A model generated the notes under the pieces. The model did not search any database, was not told where the DNA came from, and saw nothing but the letters and a program-made list of their open reading frames with translations. Both the position numbers and the translations under genes were made by a program. A stretch of 9,302 nt of DNA. Origin: an uncultured Odoribacter sp. (GTDB lineage Bacteria; Bacteroidota; Bacteroidia; Bacteroidales; Marinifilaceae). The first letter of the stretch is position 1, and each line of letters opens with the position of its first letter. Shown here one piece after another: positions 1-6,608 of the stretch. Location: the NCBI GenBank assembly GCA_905193145.1, contig CAJJNP010000136.1:1-9302 (forward strand), given 5' to 3'.

Positions 1-27
1 GGGCTTATTCTTTTATGTTATCTCTGT

Positions 28-2211
28 TTATTTTGTTGTTTGTAAAGGCACAATTTCATGCAGTGTAATATTGCCTTGGATTTCTATTTTTGCGGCATCT
101 TTGACAATTTGGATGGTTTGTACAGATGCGTTAATTGGTTCTTCGGCAAGAACTTTCCCTTTGGAAGACAATTGCTTCAAGGTAGCAGTTGTGTTTTGGG
201 GACTGCTGATAATCAGACATTGAGTGCTGCCTGCAGGCAGGGTGAAAGATAAAACATTACCGTTTGTGAATGTTGTATGCGGATTGTTATCAAATGCAGC
301 CTGTGCCTTGAGGGTATCTGCTGCAACGATGGTCAGATGCTGCGGGCATCGGGCATTGCGGCTGGTGTCCGGTTGTACACCGGTCATTCCTTTGTAGAAG
401 TTGCAGAGTAAATCATACATCGTATTTTCATAGAACGGCTGTAGTTTCATGGTGCCTGATTTGTGGGCTTTGTAAGCCTGAATTTCTTCCGGACTCATTT
501 GGAAGTCGAGGTATGAATTCCAGAACTCTGCCGGAGTGTTGTTCTTGGAGATTTCAATCAGTTGGAGGGCATTTTGACCTCTTACGCCTAATTTGCCGAA
601 TTCAACGAGCCATGGACGCAATTCTGCCAATAAGGCTTTGTTGGTGCATTTTGCTTCCATTTCGGCAGGAACTTTTTCAATTTTCTTGAATTCATTCAAT
701 AAAGCATCATAGTCGGCTTGGGTATAATCATTGATACGGAAAGTTTTGGTTTCCCACGATTCGATGCGGCGGTAGCCTTTTTCGGTGTCGCAAGAGTGGA
801 TGGCAAAGGTTCTGTAAGCATCTTTTGCTTCGGGAGCCAATTCTGCAAGCCCGCGCTCCCAGCTGTCAAGCGGATTGTAGGCTGAGATGTTCCAGCCGTA
901 GTCTGCTACACTGTAGAGGGCGAGTTTGGAAGCTTCTCCGTGTTCCATGGGATTACTGATGAGTCCGCATACCTCTTTACTGGTGAGGGTATTGTCTAAT
1001 CCGTAGGTCGGTCCTTGCATCACGATGTGACGGGCATAGTCCGTTACGGGGAAATTCCACCAATAGAGTGCCGGACGTTTGATGCGGGAGTTTACCCAAT
1101 TCATAGTGGAGCGGGTCAAGTCGCTGCATACATAGTCGCCTGTCCAGAATACATTGATGGTTGAATCCAGAGTGTTACCATAGGTTACAAGACTGCCTTT
1201 CGGCGTGGGGTTTGCCCACAATTTGGTGTAATCTGTCGGACAGACAATCAGAGGGGAAATATCGCTTTTGGCAGCTGCCAGCTCTTTGTTCAAGCGGTTG
1301 AGCCATTCGGTCTGTTTGTAAGGATTGGTTCCTTCTCCTGAGATGTCATCGAAAAAGATAGCAAAGGCACGTACGCCCAAGTCGTACATGTGGTTGAATT
1401 TGTTCATCAGGTTTTGGTAGTCTTCTTCATTCCATTTGATATCTTTTCCCGGATGGATAGCCCATACGAAGTCCACTCGGTTGCGGTTGCAGGCTTCTAC
1501 CAGCTCTTTGATATTGGCTGCTTCTTTTTCCGGATAGGGCAGACGCCAGTTGGGACAACTGTGGTAGGGGTCGTCTTTGGGACCGTACAGATAGTAGTTC
1601 ATTTTGAATTGTCCGTATAGGTCTATCAATGAAAGGCGAACTTGGTGTGACCAAGGGGTGCCATAGAATCCCTCTACTACACCTCTATAAGGAAGGTCCG
1701 GATAGTCGTTGATGGCGAGGCATGGGAGGTTGCCGTTGGCAGAAATCGGACTTTTGATGATTTCCCGTAGAGTCTGGATGGCATAGAATGCTCCTTTTTC
1801 ATCGTATCCGATAATGTTTATGCCTTTTTCGTCAATGGTTAGCGAGTAGGCTCCGGTGATATTTTTCACACCTTGTTTTGCGGCAAGTTTTTCACCGAAA
1901 TCAATGCTCATTTTTACACCTTTTTTATTCAGGGCGAGGAAAGAAAGATCGTTGCTGAATTTGCCTTTCTTGTCTTTGAGTGCGATGCCATTGGAGATAT
2001 TTAAGGTTTTTCTCTCTTGTTTCTGAAGAGAATGGGGGGGCGGATTGATAATCAAACCTTGGTGATCTAACACTTTACCGGGAATTTTGAGTACATCTTG
2101 TGACTCTGAACGTTGTGTGTTCAAATCAACATTGTTGTCTTGTGCATACAGATGGTTGCACGTGAGCGCCATGGCAATAAATGCCGTAAGTAGTTTTTTA
2201 TGGTTCATCAT
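28..2211 (-). CDS. Secreted GH84 beta-N-acetylglucosaminidase (O-GlcNAcase/hyaluronidase-like family)
   Basis: This is a glycoside hydrolase family 84 enzyme, expected to remove beta-linked GlcNAc from host glycans or glycoproteins by substrate-assisted catalysis. The 727-residue product starts with a signal peptide (MNHKK, hydrophobic core, cleavage near A23-Q24), so it should be exported to the periplasm or cell surface. A GH20b-like N-terminal domain spans about 40-165, the catalytic barrel about 170-460, a helical region about 465-620, and a small beta-rich, discoidin-like tail about 620-727. Key motifs are VVEGFYGTPWSHQ (178-190), GPKDDPYHS (210-218), FFDDISGEG (286-294) with the catalytic Asp pair D288/D289, WTGD (356-359) and WWNFPV (384-389). 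These match the B. thetaiotaomicron GH84 enzyme (catalytic D242/D243) as I recall it. The frame extends to a TTG at 2250, but that codon overlaps a promoter box, so ATG 2211 (or 2208) is preferred. No susC/susD genes are visible beside it, though the left flank is cut off. Exact substrate is unknown. Confidence 0.93.
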   Translation of the reverse strand: MMNHKKLLTAFIAMALTCNHLYAQDNNVDLNTQRSESQDVLKIPGKVLDHQGLIINPPPHSLQKQERKTLNISNGIALKDKKGKFSNDLSFLALNKKGVKMSIDFGEKLAAKQGVKNITGAYSLTIDEKGINIIGYDEKGAFYAIQTLREIIKSPISANGNLPCLAINDYPDLPYRGVVEGFYGTPWSHQVRLSLIDLYGQFKMNYYLYGPKDDPYHSCPNWRLPYPEKEAANIKELVEACNRNRVDFVWAIHPGKDIKWNEEDYQNLMNKFNHMYDLGVRAFAIFFDDISGEGTNPYKQTEWLNRLNKELAAAKSDISPLIVCPTDYTKLWANPTPKGSLVTYGNTLDSTINVFWTGDYVCSDLTRSTMNWVNSRIKRPALYWWNFPVTDYARHIVMQGPTYGLDNTLTSKEVCGLISNPMEHGEASKLALYSVADYGWNISAYNPLDSWERGLAELAPEAKDAYRTFAIHSCDTEKGYRRIESWETKTFRINDYTQADYDALLNEFKKIEKVPAEMEAKCTNKALLAELRPWLVEFGKLGVRGQNALQLIEISKNNTPAEFWNSYLDFQMSPEEIQAYKAHKSGTMKLQPFYENTMYDLLCNFYKGMTGVQPDTSRNARCPQHLTIVAADTLKAQAAFDNNPHTTFTNGNVLSFTLPAGSTQCLIISSPQNTTATLKQLSSKGKVLAEEPINASVQTIQIVKDAAKIEIQGNITLHEIVPLQTTK
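2034..2040 (-). repeat. C7 homopolymer inside the GH84 coding sequence
   Basis: Seven consecutive C on the coding (minus) strand fall in the codons for the Pro-Pro-Pro stretch at residues 57-59, just after the signal peptide and linker. A one-base slip here would frameshift and truncate the enzyme before its catalytic domain. The proline run is itself common at the start of the GH20b-like domain in this family, so the tract may simply reflect codon choice. Confidence 0.6.
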
Positions 2212-2247
2212 GTTAAAATTGATTATATTACTTTTGGTGTTCGCTGA

Positions 2248-2255
2248 CAAAATTA
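2248..2255 (-). promoter_or_regulatory. Bacteroidetes -7 box for the GH84 gene
   Basis: On the minus strand the sequence reads TAATTTTG, a full match to the Bacteroidetes consensus TAnnTTTG. It would start transcription near 2241, giving a leader of about 30 bases before ATG 2211. No clear -33 TTG is seen at the expected spacing. The TTG that would begin the extended GH84 reading frame lies inside this box, which argues against that start. Confidence 0.55.
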
Positions 2256-2276
2256 GTAATTTTAATTGGAATATTC

Positions 2277-2284
2277 TATTTTTG
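2277..2284 (+). promoter_or_regulatory. Bacteroidetes -7 box for the M15-like lipoprotein gene
   Basis: TATTTTTG fits TAnnTTTG and would place the transcript start near 2291, about 20 bases before the GTG start at 2312. There is no good -33 TTG. A second match (TACTTTTG, 2229-2236) lies further upstream. The region is AT-rich, so chance matches are possible; position is the main support. Confidence 0.45.
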
Positions 2285-2311
2285 CTACCTTAACAGAAAA
2301 AATAGAATCGA

Positions 2312-2917
2312 GTGAGGTATTTGTTATTTGTGCTGCTTGTGTGTGTAGCATGTTCATGCAGTGAGAAGAAAAAAGGTGAATTCCGTTATTTTAGAAATTT
2401 TCAAAGGACATTTAATGACATGAATGCCAGGCATCTTAAGGCGGCCAAAGAGTGGGGAATTGCACCTATTAAGAGGGAGGAGGATTTTGAGGATCGGTTG
2501 CGGATGATGGAGAAAATAGAATCTTGCCGATATTATGAAGTGGACGAGTTGACACATTCTTTGCCTTATCTGGTGCCGAGAGCCGAAAAGTTATTGGAAA
2601 CCATCGGACGGAATTTCCGCGATTCGTTGGATAGTAAGGATTTACCTTCACGAAAGATTATTGTCACCAGCGTTTTGCGGACTGCAGCCACAGTTAAGAA
2701 GTTGCGTAAGAGTAATATTAATGCCAGTGCCAATTCTGCTCATGTCTATGGAACGACTTTTGATATTGCATACGCTCGTTACAAAGGGGCGAAGAAAGAG
2801 GAAACGGATAAATTGAAATCTGTATTGGCGGAAGTGTTACAGGATTTGCGTAAAAGGGAGCAATGTTATGTGCGGTATGAGTATAAACAGGGATGTTTCC
2901 ATGTTACTGTGCGGTGA
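2312..2917 (+). CDS. Small lipoprotein, DUF5715-like, with M15 peptidase-type zinc motif
   Basis: The product is 201 residues. It starts at GTG 2312; an in-frame TAG at 2303-2305 excludes any longer form, and the next Met (M37) would lose the export signal. The N-terminus (MRYLLFVLLVCVACSCSEKKK) is a short hydrophobic signal ending in C14 and C16, probably a lipoprotein signal although the -3 residue (Cys) is not canonical. The C-terminal half resembles M15 D-Ala-D-Ala carboxypeptidases: TSVLRT (119-124) fits the conserved Ser-x-x-Arg region, and SAHVYGTTFD (142-151) fits SxHxxGxxxD with zinc ligands H144 and D151. CFHV (195-198) could supply the third ligand, H197. The usual catalytic Glu three residues before that His is absent (Gly194). 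I recall such Bacteroides proteins annotated as DUF5715. A role in envelope or cell-wall processing is inference. Confidence 0.8.
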   Translation: MRYLLFVLLVCVACSCSEKKKGEFRYFRNFQRTFNDMNARHLKAAKEWGIAPIKREEDFEDRLRMMEKIESCRYYEVDELTHSLPYLVPRAEKLLETIGRNFRDSLDSKDLPSRKIIVTSVLRTAATVKKLRKSNINASANSAHVYGTTFDIAYARYKGAKKEETDKLKSVLAEVLQDLRKREQCYVRYEYKQGCFHVTVR

Positions 2918-2933
2918 TGTGAAAAAAATGTAC

Positions 2934-2941
2934 TACTTTTG
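2934..2941 (+). promoter_or_regulatory. Bacteroidetes -7 box for ychF
   Basis: TACTTTTG fits TAnnTTTG and lies 16 bases after the stop of the upstream lipoprotein gene. It would start transcription near 2948, giving a leader of about 30 bases. It suggests ychF has its own promoter even though the upstream gene runs the same way. The -33 element is not evident. Confidence 0.5.
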
Positions 2942-2979
2942 CACATTGTTTTTTAATGGAGTGAAATAATTTAATTCTT

Positions 2980-4080
2980 ATGGGATTACAATGTGGCATA
3001 GTAGGTCTTCCGAATGTTGGGAAATCTACACTATTTAATTGTTTAAGTAATGCAAAGGCACAGTCTGCAAATTTTCCTTTTTGTACGATTGAGCCGAATG
3101 TGGGTGTTATCACTGTACCGGATGAACGGTTAAATAAACTGGTGGAATTGGTACAACCGCAGAATGTGGTGCCTGCCGTAGTTGAAATTGTGGATATTGC
3201 CGGATTGGTGAAAGGGGCCAGCAAAGGTGAAGGATTGGGTAATAAGTTCCTTTCCAATATCCGCGAGACGGATGCGATTATCCATGTGTTGCGTTGTTTC
3301 GATGATGATAATATCGTACACGTGGATGGTAGTGTAGATCCGGTGCGAGATAAGGAAATTATCGATACCGAATTGCAGTTGAAGGATCTTGAAACGGTGG
3401 AAAACCGTCTGCAGAAAGAAGAAAAGAGAGCGATGACCGGAGGCGATGCCAATGCAAAACGTCTGGTGGAGGTGTTGCATTTGTATAGGGATGCCTTGAT
3501 GAAAGGACTTTCTGCCCGTACAGTGGTGTTGGATGATTTGCAGCAAGAGGCTGCCAAAGATTTGCAGTTGCTTACCAGCAAGCCGATTCTGTATGTTTGT
3601 AATGTGGACGAAGGTTCTGTGGTTAATGGTAATAAGTATGTGGATGCTGTGCGTGAAGCAGTTAAGGATGAGCAGGCTGAAGTTTTAATAATAGGTGCCG
3701 GTATCGAAGCGGATATTGCTGAGTTGGAAACTTATGAGGAAAAACAGATGTTCCTTGAAGATTTAGGCTTGAAGGAGGCGGGTGTTAATAAATTGATTCG
3801 TACAGCCTACCATTTGTTGAACCTGCAGACTTATTTCACTGCCGGAGTGAAAGAGGTACGTGCATGGACTTTCCGTAAAGGCATGAAAGCTCCGCAAACT
3901 GCCGGTATTATACACTCGGACTTTGAAAAAGGTTTTATCCGTGCAGAGGTAATCAAATATGAAGATTTTATTCATTATGGCTCTGAGGCTAAATGTAAGG
4001 AAGCCGGTAAAATGTCCGTGGAGGGAAAAGATTATGTGGTGCAGGATGGGGATATGATGAACTTCCGTTTTAATGTATAA
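2980..4080 (+). CDS. ychF: YchF/OLA1-type Obg-family ATPase
   Basis: This is a 366-residue cytoplasmic P-loop protein of the YchF subfamily, the usual length for the family. YchF binds ribosomes, hydrolyses ATP rather than GTP, and is linked to translation and stress responses. The G1 loop is GLPNVGKST (9-17), the G3 motif is DIAG (72-75), and the base-recognition motif is NVDE (208-211) instead of the NKxD of GTPases, which agrees with ATP preference. A helical, probably coiled-coil insert covers about 130-185, and a TGS domain about 283-366 ends in the typical VQDGDMMNFRFNV. The ATG at 2980 is followed immediately by the conserved GLQCGIVGLPNVGKS start, so it is secure. There is no strong ribosome binding site, as is usual in Bacteroidetes. 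The gene converges on lolA across a hairpin terminator. Confidence 0.97.
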   Translation: MGLQCGIVGLPNVGKSTLFNCLSNAKAQSANFPFCTIEPNVGVITVPDERLNKLVELVQPQNVVPAVVEIVDIAGLVKGASKGEGLGNKFLSNIRETDAIIHVLRCFDDDNIVHVDGSVDPVRDKEIIDTELQLKDLETVENRLQKEEKRAMTGGDANAKRLVEVLHLYRDALMKGLSARTVVLDDLQQEAAKDLQLLTSKPILYVCNVDEGSVVNGNKYVDAVREAVKDEQAEVLIIGAGIEADIAELETYEEKQMFLEDLGLKEAGVNKLIRTAYHLLNLQTYFTAGVKEVRAWTFRKGMKAPQTAGIIHSDFEKGFIRAEVIKYEDFIHYGSEAKCKEAGKMSVEGKDYVVQDGDMMNFRFNV

Positions 4081-4084
4081 ATGA

Positions 4085-4112
4085 AAAATGGCTACTTTTC
4101 AGTAGCCATTTT
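4085..4112. terminator. Bidirectional terminator between ychF and lolA
   Basis: A perfect 12-bp inverted repeat (AAAATGGCTACT, loop TTTC, AGTAGCCATTTT) begins five bases after the ychF stop and ends two bases before the lolA stop codon. T-rich sequence follows the stem in both directions (TTTTCTTTAT on plus; TTTTTCAT on minus), so it can end both convergent transcripts. Confidence 0.88.
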
Positions 4113-4114
4113 CT

Positions 4115-4744
4115 TTATCTCATATCGATTACTTCGACATCCGGGTGTTTGCTGGAATTAAATTTGAAGAATGCGTCCGAAGGAACCGGCTGCATGGATT
4201 TCAGACTAGTAATGGAAATAGTGATGGCATTACCTTCTTTTTCATAGGAAGTCACCTTCTGGATGGATGAATCCTTGGTATTTGCCCAAATGCCTATCTT
4301 TTCAATGTTTTTCTTTTCTTTGGGATACAGCTCTATGTAAGCGATTCCGTTGTTGTTGCTCACCAGCTTTTGGTCGAAATTCTGGTTGTGAATGTCGAAC
4401 AATGTAGTCGGATTCAGGAAACCTTCTTCTTCTTCGCTAGGATTTTTGACATTTACTTCACCAACTTCCGGCATGTAATTGTAAATTACTTTGCCGTCAT
4501 AATAGTTTTCTGTCTCCATCAGATTCACTTTGTACATATTGCCTTTCATCCAGGCTTGGCCGTTGTGCGACTCGTGGATGTCTTCCGCTTTGTTTTCCAT
4601 GGTCATGGTAAAAATCACTTCTACTGCAGGATAGGCCTTTACTTTGGCAGCTATCTTGTCAAGAATTTCTTTCGCTTTCGGGTCGTTTTGTGCCATTGTT
4701 GTGCCGAAAACAACCATTAATAGTAATGTTGTAATATATCGCAT
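4115..4744 (-). CDS. lolA: LolA-like outer-membrane lipoprotein carrier
   Basis: The 209-residue product has a signal peptide (MRYITTLLLMVVFGTTMA, cleavage near A18-Q19) and should be periplasmic. LolA ferries lipoproteins from the inner-membrane LolCDE complex to the outer membrane. Features typical of the fold are an amphipathic start (about 20-40), GQAWMKGNMYKV (62-73), YYDGKVIYNYMPEVGEV (81-97), NPTTLF (111-116) and the Bacteroidetes-type C-terminus DVEVIDMR. An acidic SEEEE patch (103-107) lies in a loop. Length and motif order fit the family. In many Bacteroidetes lolA follows ftsK; here it appears to be transcribed alone from its own promoter, divergent from cdaA, so this could be a paralogue rather than the only LolA. 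The family is clear; that it is the principal carrier is inferred. Confidence 0.88.
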   Translation of the reverse strand: MRYITTLLLMVVFGTTMAQNDPKAKEILDKIAAKVKAYPAVEVIFTMTMENKAEDIHESHNGQAWMKGNMYKVNLMETENYYDGKVIYNYMPEVGEVNVKNPSEEEEGFLNPTTLFDIHNQNFDQKLVSNNNGIAYIELYPKEKKNIEKIGIWANTKDSSIQKVTSYEKEGNAITISITSLKSMQPVPSDAFFKFNSSKHPDVEVIDMR

Positions 4745-4760
4745 AATAAATAGTTTGGAG

Positions 4761-4768
4761 CAAAGGTA
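4761..4768 (-). promoter_or_regulatory. Bacteroidetes -7 box for lolA
   Basis: On the minus strand the sequence is TACCTTTG, fitting TAnnTTTG, 16 bases upstream of the lolA ATG. Transcription would begin near 4754, giving a very short leader of about 10 bases. No clear -33 element is seen. Confidence 0.5.
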
Positions 4769-4798
4769 AGAATTGTACGTTATATAATGAAATTTTTA

Positions 4799-4806
4799 TA
4801 GTTTTG
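4799..4806 (+). promoter_or_regulatory. Bacteroidetes -7 box for cdaA
   Basis: TAGTTTTG fits TAnnTTTG and lies 21 bases before the cdaA ATG. A TTG at 4773-4775, 23 bases upstream, may be the -33 element, at the long end of accepted spacing. The transcript would start near 4813, with a leader of about 15 bases. Confidence 0.55.
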
Positions 4807-4827
4807 TAATCATAAAAATAAGTCAAT

Positions 4828-5616
4828 ATGTTGTTATTTATTACACTCGGTTTTTTTGATATTTTGGATATTCTGATTGTGGCGTTTATCCTGTTTCAGG
4901 TCTATAGGCTTGTGAAAGGAACGGCTGCTATCAATATTTTGGCTGGTATTCTGACTTTCTATTTAGCGTGGCTGGTGCTTAGTGCTCTCAATATGAAATT
5001 GATATCTACGATTTTAGGTCAGTTTATCAGTGTGGGTGTAATTGCGCTTTTGATTGTGTTTCAGCAGGAGGTTCGTCGTTTTCTGTTGCTGGTGGGTAGT
5101 CGTTATAATTTGCAGAATATTTTTAATATTAATAAAATGTTTGCGAAGCCAACGATTGATGATGATGTCTCGGATGCAATCGTGCAGGCTTGTGTAGATT
5201 TTTCTGCTACAAAAACCGGAGCATTGATTGTTTTTCAATTGAATACCGAGTTGTATAATTATACGCAGACTGGAGTGGCGTTGAAATCAAAAATTACCAG
5301 TGAACTGTTGGAAAATATTTTTTGGAAAAATACTCCTTTGCATGACGGGGCAGTGATTATCAAGGATAATAAATTGATGGCTGCGCGTTGTATTCTTCCG
5401 GTTTCTGACCGTCGTGATATTCCGGGTAGTATGGGATTGCGTCATAGAGCTGCTTTGGGAATCAGTTCTGTGAGCGATGCTTATGTTGTGGTGGTGAGTG
5501 AGGAAACGGGCAATATCACTTTCTTTAAGGATGGTAGTTACAAAGTGAGGGTATCGCCTGAAGAGTTGAAAAAGTTGTTGAGTAACGATTTTTCTAGTTT
5601 TGTAACCAATAAGTAA
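4828..5616 (+). CDS. cdaA: Membrane-bound diadenylate cyclase CdaA (c-di-AMP synthase)
   Basis: The 262-residue product condenses two ATP into cyclic di-AMP, a second messenger tied to osmotic and envelope homeostasis. Three hydrophobic segments (about 9-28, 34-53 and 62-80) anchor it in the inner membrane. They are followed by a linker and a DAC domain from about 105 to 240. The nucleotide-binding motifs are present: LHDGAVII (171-178, DGA at 173-175) and RHRAALG (205-211). The residue before RHR is Leu204, where many CdaA and DisA proteins have Thr (GTRHR). The starting ATG is secure because the first membrane segment follows at once. In Firmicutes cdaA is joined to cdaR and glmM; neither is present here, and the gene stands alone between a divergent lolA and a convergent purC. 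Confidence 0.95.
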   Translation: MLLFITLGFFDILDILIVAFILFQVYRLVKGTAAINILAGILTFYLAWLVLSALNMKLISTILGQFISVGVIALLIVFQQEVRRFLLLVGSRYNLQNIFNINKMFAKPTIDDDVSDAIVQACVDFSATKTGALIVFQLNTELYNYTQTGVALKSKITSELLENIFWKNTPLHDGAVIIKDNKLMAARCILPVSDRRDIPGSMGLRHRAALGISSVSDAYVVVVSEETGNITFFKDGSYKVRVSPEELKKLLSNDFSSFVTNK

Positions 5617-5642
5617 AGAAGAGGCTTACTAGCCTCTTCTTT
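5615..5642. terminator. Terminator between cdaA and purC
   Basis: A perfect 12-bp inverted repeat (AAAGAAGAGGCT, loop TACT, AGCCTCTTCTTT) begins inside the cdaA stop codon and ends seven bases before the purC stop. On the plus strand it runs into TTCTTTTATAATATT, a good T tract. On the minus strand the T tract is weaker (TTCTTTACTTATT), so it may be less efficient for purC. Confidence 0.85.
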
Positions 5643-5649
5643 TATAATA

Positions 5650-6597
5650 TTAGCGTAAGTTTTTCAAGCAAGCGTTGACATTGTCTTCGATGCGTTTTTG
5701 TACATTGTCGCATTCGGCTTTTTCAAATTTCTCGCCGGTGATATTTTCGTAAAGTTCTACATAACGGTCTGTAATGCTGTTTACAACAGCCGGTGTCATC
5801 TCGGGCACTTGTTGTCCTTCCAATCCTTGGAAACCATTGTCCATCAGCCATTCGCGTACAAACTCTTTGGAAAGTTGTTTTTGTTTTTCTCCCTTGGCAA
5901 ATCGTTCTTCGTAGCCGTCTGCATAGAAATATCGTGAAGAGTCGGGTGTGTGGATTTCGTCAATCAGATAGATTTTTCCGTCTTTTTTACCGAATTCATA
6001 TTTTGTATCTACTAAAATCAACCCTTTCTGTGCTGCAATTTCAGTACCACGCTGGAAGAGAGCGTAAGTGTATTTTTCTAATAGTTCGTAGTCTTCTTTG
6101 CTTACCAAGCCCTGAGCGATGATTTCTTCTTTGGAGATGTTTTCATCGTGTCCTTCGTCAGCTTTGGTGGTCGGCGTGATGAGAGGGGATGCAAATTTCT
6201 GATTTTCTTTCATGCCTTCGGGCAAGGGTAAACCGCATAATGTGCGGGCTCCGCTTTTATAAGCACGCCAAGAGCTACCGGTCAGATAGCCGCGGATAAC
6301 CATTTCAACTTTGAACGGTTCGCATTTGTGGCCGATGGTCACCATGGGGTCCGGTGTTGCTATTTTCCAATTGGGCACAATATCGGAAGTTGCATCCAGG
6401 AATTTAGAAGCGATTTGGTTCAATACTTGTCCTTTGTAAGGCACACCTTCCGGCAGTACAACGTCAAATGCCGAAATACGATCGGACACTACCATAACAA
6501 GGTATTCGTCGTTGATATCGTATACATCGCGTACTTTTCCTTTGTAGACACTTTTCTGTCCTGGAAAATTGAAATCTGTTTTTACAATTGCATCCAT
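5650..6597 (-). CDS. purC: Phosphoribosylaminoimidazole-succinocarboxamide synthase (SAICAR synthetase)
   Basis: PurC joins carboxyaminoimidazole ribonucleotide and aspartate using ATP, a step of de novo purine synthesis in the cytoplasm. The 315-residue protein carries the family signatures [10 protein letters not shown] (18-27), SDRISAFDV (38-46), [12 protein letters not shown] (102-113), [14 protein letters not shown] (142-155), LVDTKYEFG (195-203) and [12 protein letters not shown] (213-224). It is the longer form of the enzyme (about 300 residues, as in yeast Ade1) rather than the roughly 240-residue E. coli type. The C-terminal extension (about 255-315) is helical. The start is the ATG at 6597, preceded by an A-rich stretch (AAAAAAGATAATT). 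Eleven bases separate it from the upstream phoH stop, so the two are probably cotranscribed. No purine riboswitch or operator is visible in that gap. Confidence 0.97.
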   Translation of the reverse strand: MDAIVKTDFNFPGQKSVYKGKVRDVYDINDEYLVMVVSDRISAFDVVLPEGVPYKGQVLNQIASKFLDATSDIVPNWKIATPDPMVTIGHKCEPFKVEMVIRGYLTGSSWRAYKSGARTLCGLPLPEGMKENQKFASPLITPTTKADEGHDENISKEEIIAQGLVSKEDYELLEKYTYALFQRGTEIAAQKGLILVDTKYEFGKKDGKIYLIDEIHTPDSSRYFYADGYEERFAKGEKQKQLSKEFVREWLMDNGFQGLEGQQVPEMTPAVVNSITDRYVELYENITGEKFEKAECDNVQKRIEDNVNACLKNLR

Positions 6598-6608
6598 AAT
6601 TATCTTTT

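Noticed and set aside
1..27. Possible terminator downstream of the GH84 gene
   Set aside because: No hairpin can be formed within the 27 bases available; the GGGCTTATTC at the edge could be half of one, but the partner would be outside the window.
2229..2236. Second plus-strand TAnnTTTG match (TACTTTTG) upstream of the lipoprotein gene
   Set aside because: It is about 75 bases from the GTG start and sits in the GH84 leader; the nearer box at 2277-2284 is better placed. AT-rich sequence gives chance matches.
2212..2250. N-terminal extension of the GH84 protein to a TTG start
   Set aside because: The TTG lies in the -7 promoter box, and the extension would put 13 or 14 extra residues ahead of a standard signal peptide.
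2904..3581. 225-codon open frame on the minus strand opposite the start of ychF
   Set aside because: It lies wholly antisense to the well-conserved ychF frame, gives a Ser/Thr/Asn/Phe-rich protein without recognisable domains, and has no promoter or ribosome-site support. It is a coding shadow.
6598..6608. Purine riboswitch or operator ahead of purC
   Set aside because: The phoH-purC gap is only 11 bases and A-rich, too short for a riboswitch and without dyad symmetry.
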